Source of the DNA: an uncultured Fibrobacter sp.
GTDB lineage: Bacteria > Fibrobacterota > Fibrobacteria > Fibrobacterales > Fibrobacteraceae
Reading direction: 5' to 3'
Length of the DNA: 46,122 nucleotides
NCBI GenBank assembly: GCA_946186895.1
Contig: CAMHOW010000012.1
Span: 1-46,122 of the forward strand
The notes beneath the pieces were generated by a model, which was not told where the DNA came from, made no database searches, and saw nothing but the letters and a program-made list of their open reading frames with translations. Of the stretch, positions 7,825-14,495 are shown in pieces. The position numbers were made by a program, and so were the translations under genes. Positions within the stretch are counted from its first letter, which is position 1. Each line of letters begins with the position of its first letter.

Positions 7825-8731
7825 ACGAACTGAAATCCGTAATCTGCTGGTTCAGTTCTTCGGCGCCCTTGATGTCTTCGTTGTAGAGGGCGTTGATTTT
7901 CTTGCAACCCAGTTCCAACAGCTTGCGGGCGCTTTGGTCGCCGCCCTGCTTGCGCAGTTCGCGGATGGCCCCGTCGATAAGTTTTACGTCGCGCTGTTCG
8001 GGGTAGCTCTTCATGAAGTTGTAGAACTGCTGGACTTGGGCCTCGTAGTCGGCGTCGTTCTCGCAGGCCAGCAGGAAGGGCACCACTCTTGAATTCAGCA
8101 AGTTGCTCAGGTCACCCACGAAGGTGTTGAGGCTTGCTCCTTCGGGGAACAGTTCCTCGGTTTCCTTCTGGATGTCGTCGTTGTCCATGATGCTGCCGTT
8201 CTCGAACTGCGAAAGCATCTCGTTTAACAGCGCCATCTCCTCGACCTTGGCTTGTTCACGGAAACGTGCCTGGTAGTAGATGGGGAGCGTGGTCAGGCAG
8301 AAGTGGGCCTGGTTCATGCCGATGAACTCGCCTACGAAATAGACGTCGGCGTCTTCTTTCAGAATGTCGGCTTCGCTACTGAAGTTGCAGATTCTTGCCG
8401 GAATGGGGATGACTTCCATGTTGGAAAGTTCATGGAGGCGATCCCGCAGGGAATCTACGTCGATATCTTCGGGCAGGTCCACGCCTTCTTCGCGCATGGT
8501 CTCGATAAGGTTGTCGATGCGCTCGTCCATGGCCTTGTTCAGGGAACGCTTGCTGGGCAGTACGGGCTGCTGGCGGAAATCCCCTTCCAGTGCGAGGATT
8601 CCGTTTTTCACCATGTCGTCAAAGGGGGTGGAGCTCCGCTCTGCATCAGGGGAGGGCAAAATCTTAGCGTAGGCGATCATGCGTCCGCACAAGCGCTTGT
8701 CGTTTCCCTTTCTCTGTTCAATCCCGAGCAT
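7814..8731 (-). CDS. Conserved-looking cytoplasmic protein of unknown function
   Basis: 305 residues from the ATG at 8731. The open frame extends further upstream, but that part is antisense to the divergent gene. No signal peptide or membrane segment. The sequence is acidic and mostly helical (DERIDNLIETMREEGVDLPEDIDVDSLRDRL near 105-135), with a central more hydrophobic beta-rich part (ADVYFVGEFIGMNQAHFCL) and a helical C-terminus. I do not recognise the family. A TATATTGT box lies 6 bases before the ATG with no Shine-Dalgarno. It shares a 48-base divergent promoter region with the NAT-like gene, so the two may be co-regulated. Confidence 0.75.
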   Translation of the reverse strand: MLGIEQRKGNDKRLCGRMIAYAKILPSPDAERSSTPFDDMVKNGILALEGDFRQQPVLPSKRSLNKAMDERIDNLIETMREEGVDLPEDIDVDSLRDRLHELSNMEVIPIPARICNFSSEADILKEDADVYFVGEFIGMNQAHFCLTTLPIYYQARFREQAKVEEMALLNEMLSQFENGSIMDNDDIQKETEELFPEGASLNTFVGDLSNLLNSRVVPFLLACENDADYEAQVQQFYNFMKSYPEQRDVKLIDGAIRELRKQGGDQSARKLLELGCKKINALYNEDIKGAEELNQQITDFSSSTF

Positions 8732-8735
8732 AACC

Positions 8736-8743
8736 ACAATATA
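8736..8743 (-). promoter_or_regulatory. TATATTGT -7/-10-like box for the unknown gene at 7814-8731
   Basis: TATATT ends 6 bases before the ATG at 8731. The diverging box at 8767 lies 24 bases away, so the two promoters would overlap on opposite strands. Confidence 0.45.
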
Positions 8744-8766
8744 GCAAAATGATGGGACGCTTTTTC

Positions 8767-8774
8767 TACATTTC
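8767..8774 (+). promoter_or_regulatory. TACATTTC -7/-10-like box for the NAT-like gene
   Basis: TACATT ends 7 bases before the ATG at 8780. Preceded by TTTTTC; no ribosome-binding site is visible. Confidence 0.45.
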
Positions 8775-8779
8775 ACACT

Positions 8780-9589
8780 ATGGATTCCGCAACATGGCAG
8801 AATGTACTTGACTTGTGCAACAGGCTCTCGGGTGTAACTTACGAGAACCTCACGAAGATTATCCGTCTGGAACAGTCGGGCAGCGCCACCCGTGCGCGGA
8901 ACTTGGATGACAGTTTCCAGAATGATGTAGATTCTTGGATGGGCGGCGGCACTTGCTTCAGCATGACCTGGCACCTTTACCAATCCTTCAAGGACATGGG
9001 GCTTTCGCCACGGCTTGTGATGGGCCACAAGCGCAAGGAACGGAACATCCACTGCGCTTTGATCCTACCGGATCAGTTCGGATTTAAGAATTCGGATTTC
9101 AGAATTAATTCCGAATTCCGAACTCCGAATTCCGAATTCCTCTTCGACCCCGGTTACTTAATTTTCGACCCGCTCCCGATACCGCTCCCGGCCCCTTTCG
9201 GTACTGGCGAGGCTTTCTTTCCGCTAGTTCCCAACAGCGTTCGGTTGGTGCGTCCTGCTCAAGATGCCCTGGAACTTTGGACTGGTGGTGCCGGCGGCCC
9301 CATGAAGCTTAGGTTCGAGTACCCGCTAGAGGGAGTCTCGGTAGAAGAATTCAAGCAGCACTGGTCCGAAAGTTTTTATCGGGAGATGATGACCTACCCT
9401 GTGCTGAACCGTTTAGATAGGGACCAAGGAATACAGTATTATTACCAGAAGGGTAATCTTGTCATTCGCGACAAGGACGGTTCCCGAATGGAACGCATTC
9501 CCGAGGCGGAACGTGTGGGAAAGCTCAGCGAAATCTTCCACATCGCCCCAGACCTGGTGGAACGCGCCCTCGGAATACTGAAACGATAG
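8780..9589 (+). CDS. Arylamine N-acetyltransferase/transglutaminase-like protein
   Basis: 269 residues, no signal peptide. GGGTCFSMTWHL (Cys59), NIHCALI (His91) and LFDPGYLIFDP (Asp123) match the order and flanks of the Cys-His-Asp triad in NAT and transglutaminase-like folds; acyl transfer or hydrolysis of an amide is therefore possible, but the substrate is unknown. The C-terminal half (about 150-269) is not recognised. Odd: residues about 102-120, between His91 and Asp123, are encoded by a direct/inverted GAATTCC repeat (9080-9140) and give the repeated peptide NSEF twice, so the loop between two catalytic residues has been expanded by repeat DNA. ATG at 8780 is supported by the divergent layout and by the box 7 bases upstream. 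Confidence 0.65.
   Translation: MDSATWQNVLDLCNRLSGVTYENLTKIIRLEQSGSATRARNLDDSFQNDVDSWMGGGTCFSMTWHLYQSFKDMGLSPRLVMGHKRKERNIHCALILPDQFGFKNSDFRINSEFRTPNSEFLFDPGYLIFDPLPIPLPAPFGTGEAFFPLVPNSVRLVRPAQDALELWTGGAGGPMKLRFEYPLEGVSVEEFKQHWSESFYREMMTYPVLNRLDRDQGIQYYYQKGNLVIRDKDGSRMERIPEAERVGKLSEIFHIAPDLVERALGILKR
9080..9140 (+). repeat. GAATTCC-type repeat inside the NAT-like gene
   Basis: Alternating direct and inverted units of GAATTC, AATTCCG and GGATTTAAG, for example CCGAATTCCGAACTCC followed by another GAATTCCGAATTCC stretch. The composition is unlike the surrounding coding sequence, and such units are typical of intergenic simple repeats. Confidence 0.75.
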
Positions 9590-9598
9590 GCTGTACTT

Positions 9599-9754
9599 AT
9601 GTCATCCTGGGCAACGCTAAACACGTCATTCCGGGCTTGACCCGGAATCTTGAGCAAGGCGAGAGATGCAGAATTACTTGTAATTCTATATCCGAGCCGA
9701 AGCCAAGGATGCCAAAGGCATCAATCTAGATGGCGGCTCAGGGCCGCCATGACG
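9599..9754. repeat. Composite block of short palindromic repeats
   Basis: In order: GTCATCCTGGGC (9601); ATTCCGGG-cttga-CCCGGAAT (9628-9648); a GAGCAAGGCGAGAGATGCAG segment; GAATTAC/GTAATTC (about 9671-9687); CAAGGATGCC...GGCATC (about 9705-9722); and CTAGATGGCGGC-tcagg-GCCGCCATGACG (9726-9754). Several of these units recur elsewhere in the window. No gene is seen in the 237-base gap between 9590 and 9826. Confidence 0.75.
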
Positions 9755-9796
9755 TTTAGGCCTTTTTTATGCGTGACACTAAATTCACGAAAATTG

Positions 9797-9804
9797 TATA
9801 TTTT
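9797..9804 (+). promoter_or_regulatory. TATATTTT -7/-10-like box for the small lipoprotein
   Basis: Lies 22 bases before the ATG at 9827; here a normal leader with AAGGAG (9813-9818) follows. Confidence 0.45.
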
Positions 9805-9826
9805 TCCCCAAAAAGGAGCTCGTCTT

Positions 9827-10312
9827 ATGAAAAAGCTTTTGATTCTCTTCGTAGCAATGGTTTCCGGCGTTTTCGTGGCCTGCGGCCCCTCCAAGCTGGA
9901 AATGCAGGAAATGTCCTCTAGCCGTGACGTTATCATCGAGGTTCGTCAGGTGCTGAACGACTCCATCAGCTTAATGGTGGGTAACACCCTTTACCTGAAT
10001 AGCAAGCAGGTAATTGGCGACAATCTGTTCCCCCTGCTGGTGAGCACCCGCGACCCGCAAGAAATCGAACGTCTCACCGCAACGGACATTGTGAATACGC
10101 CGGAAGACCTGCTCAAGTACCTGCGTTTTACTTCGCCGGATATGGTGAACTTTGGTATCGTCATTGGCGAAACCGCCTACAACGAAATCGGGTTTGACGA
10201 GAACCACGTGGTGGAAACTCTGAAGAACATCTTTATCAAGGTAGATGGCGGTTCTCTGATCCTCTTCCACGAGAAGAACGGCGAACTCACCGACGCCAAG
10301 AAACTATTTTAA
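9827..10312 (+). CDS. Small lipoprotein of unknown function
   Basis: 161 residues from the ATG at 9827, which has AAGGAG 8 bases upstream; the open frame reaches back to 9650 through repeat DNA and is not credible there. Lipoprotein signal MKKLLILFVAMVSGVFVAC, with Cys19 lipidated, followed by GPSKLEM. The mature part is a mixed alpha/beta domain with no recognised motif (segments LNDSISLMVGNTLYLN and YNEIGFDENHVVETLKN). Probably attached to an envelope membrane and periplasmic or surface-facing. Its stop overlaps the convergent MATE gene by 9 bases. Confidence 0.75.
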   Translation: MKKLLILFVAMVSGVFVACGPSKLEMQEMSSSRDVIIEVRQVLNDSISLMVGNTLYLNSKQVIGDNLFPLLVSTRDPQEIERLTATDIVNTPEDLLKYLRFTSPDMVNFGIVIGETAYNEIGFDENHVVETLKNIFIKVDGGSLILFHEKNGELTDAKKLF

Positions 10313-11689
10313 TTTCTTCAACTCATGCAGCAGCATGGCGAGCCCGATAAAGGCGGCGCCAGTATCGGCGATGGGCTGGGCCATGAACACCCCCTTCAGT
10401 TCAAGGAAGCGGGGAAGTATCAGCAAGAAGGGTATCAGCAAAATGACCTGACGGCACCCGTTCAGGAACATGGAACGGAGCGCCTTACCCGTGCCCTGGA
10501 AAAAGCTTCCGGACACAAGTCCCAGCGGAATCATGAAGAAGGCGGCCCCAAAGAGCCTCATGGCCCAGGCGGCGGTCTCTTGCAGCTTTAGGTCGCCCGG
10601 CGCGAAGGGTGCCACCAGGGCTTCGGCCTGCCACATCATAATGGCCCAGGCCACAATCATGAATCCGAAAGCGTAAATGAAGGTGAATTTGAGTGTACCC
10701 TTGACGCGAGAATTCAAGCGGGCGCCGTAGTTGTAGCCGATAATGGGTTGTGTCCCGTGTACAAAACCAAGCAGGGGCAGCAGCACGAAAGAGGCAATGC
10801 TGTTCACAATACCGAAGGCCGAAATTGCCATGTCTCCACCCGAAAGCACGCCTGTATCGTGCAGGCTTATGTTTCCGTAGGTGGTGAGGCTCCAGGCCAG
10901 AATGGCGTTCATTAGGCTGTTGCACAGTTGCATCAGTGAAGGTGGAATACCCAAGATGATAATCTTGCGCACATAGGCAAAGCGGAGCTTCATGTGGCGC
11001 CAGCGTATCTTGATGGGGGTGCTCTTCTTTACAAAGAACTGGGTGATAAGGGCGCTGGCGATAAGCTGGGAGCTGATGGTTGCCCAGGCGGCGCCTTCGA
11101 TGCCCCAGTGGAACTTCATGATAAACAGCCAGTCCAGAATAATGTTGGAGACGGCTCCGATGACCTCGCGGAACATTGCCGTCTTGGGGTGGCCCATGGA
11201 GCGGATAAAGTGGTTCATGCCGGGGGCGATAGTCTGGAAAATCGCCCCGCAGAGCAAGATGCGCATATAGCTGGAGGCAACAGGTAGGGTTTGCTCGCTG
11301 GCCCCGAACAGCTTCAGCAGGGGCTCCATGAACACCTCGCCCAGGGCAAAGGTGGTAAGGGCCATCAAGATCAAAAGCGTGAACGAGTTGTTCAGGATGA
11401 TGCTAGCCTGTATATACTTCTTCTGCCCGAGACGGATGGCAAAGATGGTATTGCCGCCCACGCCGATCATCATGGACATGGCCATAATAAAGAGGCAGAT
11501 AGGGAAGCACAGGGTAATGCCCGCAATGCCGAGGCTCCCCACGCCCTGGCCCACGAAAAAACGGTCCACTATGTTATAGAGGGCGTTCACCAGCATGCTG
11601 ATGATGGCGGGTACCGAAAATTGCAACACCAGTTTCGGGATGCTTGCGGTACCGAAGGAATTAAGGCGCTCGGAATTTAGGTTAGACAT
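10304..11689 (-). CDS. MATE family multidrug/metabolite exporter
   Basis: 461 residues with about twelve hydrophobic helices in two homologous halves. Landmarks: LVLQFSVPAIISMLVNALYNIVDRFFVGQ near the N-terminus (first-half signature), MIGVGGNTIFAIRLGQ, and in the second half LLPLLGFVHGTQPIIGYNYGAR, typical of the bacterial MepA/DinF-like branch. It exchanges cations (Na+ or H+) for organic cations or other metabolites. The ATG at 11689 has no clear Shine-Dalgarno but TACATTTG is 10 bases before it. Substrate cannot be read from sequence. Confidence 0.92.
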   Translation of the reverse strand: MSNLNSERLNSFGTASIPKLVLQFSVPAIISMLVNALYNIVDRFFVGQGVGSLGIAGITLCFPICLFIMAMSMMIGVGGNTIFAIRLGQKKYIQASIILNNSFTLLILMALTTFALGEVFMEPLLKLFGASEQTLPVASSYMRILLCGAIFQTIAPGMNHFIRSMGHPKTAMFREVIGAVSNIILDWLFIMKFHWGIEGAAWATISSQLIASALITQFFVKKSTPIKIRWRHMKLRFAYVRKIIILGIPPSLMQLCNSLMNAILAWSLTTYGNISLHDTGVLSGGDMAISAFGIVNSIASFVLLPLLGFVHGTQPIIGYNYGARLNSRVKGTLKFTFIYAFGFMIVAWAIMMWQAEALVAPFAPGDLKLQETAAWAMRLFGAAFFMIPLGLVSGSFFQGTGKALRSMFLNGCRQVILLIPFLLILPRFLELKGVFMAQPIADTGAAFIGLAMLLHELKKLK

Positions 11690-11697
11690 TTCGGCGC

Positions 11698-11705
11698 CAA
11701 ATGTA
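11698..11705 (-). promoter_or_regulatory. TACATTTG box for the MATE gene
   Basis: Exact match to the Bacteroidetes -7 consensus TAnnTTTG. TACATT ends 10 bases before the ATG. A TTTTG lies about 22 bases further upstream, near the position expected for the -33 element. Confidence 0.5.
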
Positions 11706-11733
11706 GCAAAAAAAACTGCCCGTTATGCAAAAA

Positions 11734-11773
11734 AAAATCCCGCAGAGTGGCATTTAAGCTTCTGCGGGATTTT
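11734..11773 (-). terminator. Rho-independent terminator after the L7/L12-like lipoprotein gene
   Basis: AAAATCCCGCAGA / TCTGCGGGATTTT, 13-base perfect arms with a 14-base loop; the minus-strand copy runs into a long T tract. It starts 18 bases past the stop at 11791. Confidence 0.85.
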
Positions 11774-11790
11774 AGTTTGTTCAGAGTCAG

Positions 11791-13329
11791 TTATTCAGAG
11801 CAGGTGCTGTTCTTTAAGGAGGCTGTTGCACCGGCATTAATTAAATCTTCAAGGAAATCGTTCGCTTTAAAGAGTCCCATGGCTTCATAGAGTGTTACAG
11901 GAGCTGCATCTACCAATGCCTTGGCTTCTGCCAGACCAAGACCGGTATATTCTCTTACGACCTTTATCACAGCTAATTTTTGACTACTCCCGTAACCTTC
12001 CAAGTAAACATCTGCCGAACAGTCCAAAATAGCGCCTCCTTCGCATTTTTGGGCAGTCGGATCATATTCCTTTCCTCCGCACAGGTCGTAAATAGAGCCT
12101 TTGTAGCAGAATGCCGTAGCCTCGTCATACGTGGGGCATGCTCCTACTGCCGTTATCGTTGATACACCTCCGTTTTTCGCAAGGGTGATTTTCAGGTCTA
12201 GGGCTTGTTCGATGCTCAAACCCTCTTTTAGAAGACTCGGGGCGTTGTCAACAAGGCTTTTCGCTTCTGTAAGTCCGATACCGAGCGTTTCCTTGACGGC
12301 TTTGATAAGAGCTATTTTCTGCTCATTTGCTGCAGATTGTAAAGTGACATCATAGGTTCCCGTAGACGGCCTAAGTGACACGCTAGTCCCAGAGCACTGT
12401 TGATGTAAGTAATCGTAGATAGTCTCGCCGCACAATCCGGAAACAGCGTCGTCTCCGCTAGGCTGTGCTGTGCAGACTTCCGTTGTCGGGTCGTAAACCT
12501 GGTCATTGCAGAAAGTTGCTATTTGGTCTTTGTAGCAAAATTCAGTATTTGGGTAGTCATAGGACTCGCCGCCGCACAGGCTAGCAATGGCAGATCCTGT
12601 ACAGAACGAAGTCTTCTTGTTGTAGAAGACAGAATCACCACTGCTTGAAGAAATGTAACAGAAAGTTGTTACAACATAGCTAGAGCCGGCGAGGACGCAT
12701 TTTTCCGGATGGTCTCCGTCGGGTATATAGGCTTCTCCATTGCACTTGTCGTACGGGGTGTCTTTATAGCAGAACTGTTTGTTGAGGTCGATGGTTTCGC
12801 TACCGCACTTGTCAGAAGTGGGGGAGCTGCTAGGGGAACTGCTGGGGGAGCTGCTGCCTGATCCGCTGTTTTCACTGCCTGAATTGTTGTTGCCGCTCTT
12901 CTTGGAGCTGCTGGAACCGCAGCGGCGACCGGTGCATTCTGCATCTTCGGAGGCACTAGATTCAGGTTCCACGCTGCCCTTGTCGTCAGAGGATTCTACC
13001 TTCTTGGAACTACTGGAGGACTTCTTCTTATCGGGAGTGGGGAGCACTTCCGCCATTTCTTCCAGAACTTCCTGCAGGTCGGATTCTTCGATGCCTTCCT
13101 TGATCTTTTCAACGGTGGCGCTGTCCGTCACTTCGATCCACTTGTTTTCCTGGCAGGCGAAGTAGGTGGTGTCTACCTTGGCCACTTCCATGGAACAGGT
13201 GTCGGGGAGTGCCGACGCGGTCTTGTATTCGGCAATGCTCAGTCCAGAGTCTGTGCCGCTCTTGTCACAGGCGGTCAAGCAGGCCATGGCCGTCAGAGCC
13301 AGGGCTGATGTCCACAGTAGTTTTTTCAT
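11791..13329 (-). CDS. Lipoprotein with Cys-rich modules and two ribosomal L7/L12 C-terminal-like domains
   Basis: 512 residues from the ATG at 13329, chosen because AAGGAG lies 8 bases upstream (the frame extends nine codons to a TTG). Lipoprotein signal ends in CLTAC, Cys21. A helical region (about 70-95) and a long Ser/Asn/Pro linker (about 103-172) follow. Three Cys modules of the form FCYK...C...YDP...C lie at about 186-211, 264-286 and 407-429. Between and after them are two domains, 325-392 and 439-507, whose cores ALIKAVKETLGIGLTEAKS and AVIKVVREYTGLGLAEAKA match the E. coli L7/L12 core AVIKAVRGATGLGLKEAKD, and the first also carries the following NAPSLLKEGL and KNGG positions. This is an exported, probably surface-anchored protein, not a ribosomal one. 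Function unknown. Same strand as the downstream-neighbour FHA-GGDEF gene but separated from it by a terminator. Confidence 0.85.
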   Translation of the reverse strand: MKKLLWTSALALTAMACLTACDKSGTDSGLSIAEYKTASALPDTCSMEVAKVDTTYFACQENKWIEVTDSATVEKIKEGIEESDLQEVLEEMAEVLPTPDKKKSSSSSKKVESSDDKGSVEPESSASEDAECTGRRCGSSSSKKSGNNNSGSENSGSGSSSPSSSPSSSPTSDKCGSETIDLNKQFCYKDTPYDKCNGEAYIPDGDHPEKCVLAGSSYVVTTFCYISSSSGDSVFYNKKTSFCTGSAIASLCGGESYDYPNTEFCYKDQIATFCNDQVYDPTTEVCTAQPSGDDAVSGLCGETIYDYLHQQCSGTSVSLRPSTGTYDVTLQSAANEQKIALIKAVKETLGIGLTEAKSLVDNAPSLLKEGLSIEQALDLKITLAKNGGVSTITAVGACPTYDEATAFCYKGSIYDLCGGKEYDPTAQKCEGGAILDCSADVYLEGYGSSQKLAVIKVVREYTGLGLAEAKALVDAAPVTLYEAMGLFKANDFLEDLINAGATASLKNSTCSE

Positions 13330-13372
13330 TGGTATCTCCTTGATTGAATAACCCAATCCCTAAATTTGTGGC

Positions 13373-13380
13373 CAAATATA
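13373..13380 (-). promoter_or_regulatory. TATATTTG box for the L7/L12-like lipoprotein gene
   Basis: Match to TAnnTTTG on the minus strand, giving a leader of roughly 35-40 bases before the ATG at 13329. Confidence 0.5.
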
Positions 13381-13387
13381 GTCAAAA

Positions 13388-13415
13388 GCGAGACCGTAAG
13401 TGTGTTAGGTCTCGC
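13388..13415 (-). terminator. Terminator after the FHA-GGDEF gene
   Basis: GCGAGACC / GGTCTCGC, 8-base perfect arms with a 12-base loop, followed on the minus strand by TTTTGAC. The T run is short, so it may be modest in strength. Confidence 0.65.
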
Positions 13416-13444
13416 CAAATGTGAGTGGTATCACAATTACTTTT

Positions 13445-13453
13445 GGGGGGGGG
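13445..13453. repeat. Run of nine G directly after the FHA-GGDEF stop codon
   Basis: G9 on the plus strand (C9 on the coding strand) touches the stop codon at 13454. Being outside the reading frame, length change would not alter the protein unless the stop were lost. Confidence 0.8.
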
Positions 13454-14338
13454 CTAGGCGCTGGCCACCTGGTTACGGCCACCTTCCTTGGCAACGTACA
13501 AAAGGCGGTCGCATTCGGCAATCAGGTCTTCGATCTTGCCGATATTTTCGCCCTGCTTGCTTGCTAGCCCAAGGGAGATGGTCACGGGAATGACGGTGTC
13601 TTTCCAGGAGAAACGGTGGCGCTCTACGGCCATACGGAGCCGCTCTGCGCTCTTTTTGGCGTCTTCGACGCCGATTCCGCTTAAAAGCAGCACGAATTCT
13701 TCGCCGCCATAACGGGCCAGCAGGTCGGATTCACGCTTTTCTTCTTTGAGAATGCGGGCGATTTCTTTCAGCACCATGTCGCCGCACTGGTGGCCCCAAG
13801 TGTCGTTCACATGCTTAAAGTGGTCGGCATCCACCATGATAGCGTGGATAAAGAAGTTGTTTCGGCGGGCAAGGGCCAGTTCCCCTAGGCTCCGGTCAAA
13901 GAAATTCCGACGGTTAGAAATCTTGGTGAGGGGGTCCATGGTGGCCGCCTCGTAGAGTTCCCGGTCAAAGGCCTCTTCGCTTGCGTCCTTGAAGTCGATT
14001 TTCAGCACATGCTTGCCCAGCTGGAGCCTATTGTCGGAATCCAGCACCATCTTGGAAACCTGGTTTCCGTCTACGTATGTGCCGTTGGTGCTCCCTAAGT
14101 CCTGGACGGTGACGTTTTTGCCGTCGAAGGTCAGGCTGCAGTGCTTGCGGCTCACCAGTTCGTCGTCTAGGCGGATGTCGGCGTCCTGGCCACGTCCGAG
14201 GATAACCGTACCCTTTTCGAGGGCAATCTGCTTAAACTGGGTTTGGGGGTACAGGATGATAAGGTGTGGATGTAACTCCATGACCCTAAAGGGGATAGTG
14301 TTGCCCGGGGTGACGATGGTCTGGTCCAAATCCTGCAT
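13454..14338 (-). CDS. FHA-GGDEF diguanylate cyclase
   Basis: 294 residues from the ATG at 14338, which has GGAG 8 bases upstream. FHA domain at about 35-115: GTVILGRGQDADIRL, VSRKHCSL and LGSTNGTYV carry the phosphothreonine-binding Arg, Ser and Asn positions. GGDEF domain at about 125-294: the active loop is RYGGEEFVLL (GGEEF 211-215), DPLTKISNRRNF opens the domain, and an RESD I-site lies exactly five residues before GGEEF, so product inhibition by c-di-GMP is expected. No membrane segment, so it is a soluble enzyme making c-di-GMP from GTP, probably recruited through a phosphorylated partner. Confidence 0.93.
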   Translation of the reverse strand: MQDLDQTIVTPGNTIPFRVMELHPHLIILYPQTQFKQIALEKGTVILGRGQDADIRLDDELVSRKHCSLTFDGKNVTVQDLGSTNGTYVDGNQVSKMVLDSDNRLQLGKHVLKIDFKDASEEAFDRELYEAATMDPLTKISNRRNFFDRSLGELALARRNNFFIHAIMVDADHFKHVNDTWGHQCGDMVLKEIARILKEEKRESDLLARYGGEEFVLLLSGIGVEDAKKSAERLRMAVERHRFSWKDTVIPVTISLGLASKQGENIGKIEDLIAECDRLLYVAKEGGRNQVASA

Positions 14339-14360
14339 GCTCTTTGCTCCAATTACGCCA

Positions 14361-14368
14361 TTAATATA
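14361..14368 (-). promoter_or_regulatory. TATATTAA -7/-10-like box for the FHA-GGDEF gene
   Basis: Lies 22 bases before the ATG at 14338 on the minus strand; leader carries the GGAG ribosome-binding site. Confidence 0.35.
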
Positions 14369-14495
14369 ATAAAAAGTGGGCGAAATGTGATTTAGGGCAC
14401 TTTGTGACCTGCATCGCAAGGTCATTTCTGTTAATTATGTTATTTTTATGGCAAAAGTGAGGGGGTACTAGATGTGTCCCCGGAGAGAGGTATTT

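Noticed and set aside
8732..9052. N-terminal extension of the unknown gene at 7814-8731
   Set aside because: It is antisense to the NAT-like gene and has none of the composition of the rest of the protein.
9599..9754. A CRISPR array
   Set aside because: The units are different palindromes at irregular spacing, without identical repeats and unique spacers, and no cas gene is present.
11809..12357. A true ribosomal L7/L12 gene
   Set aside because: The domains lie inside a lipoprotein with signal peptide and Cys modules, and there is no L7/L12 N-terminal dimerisation domain or neighbouring ribosomal gene.
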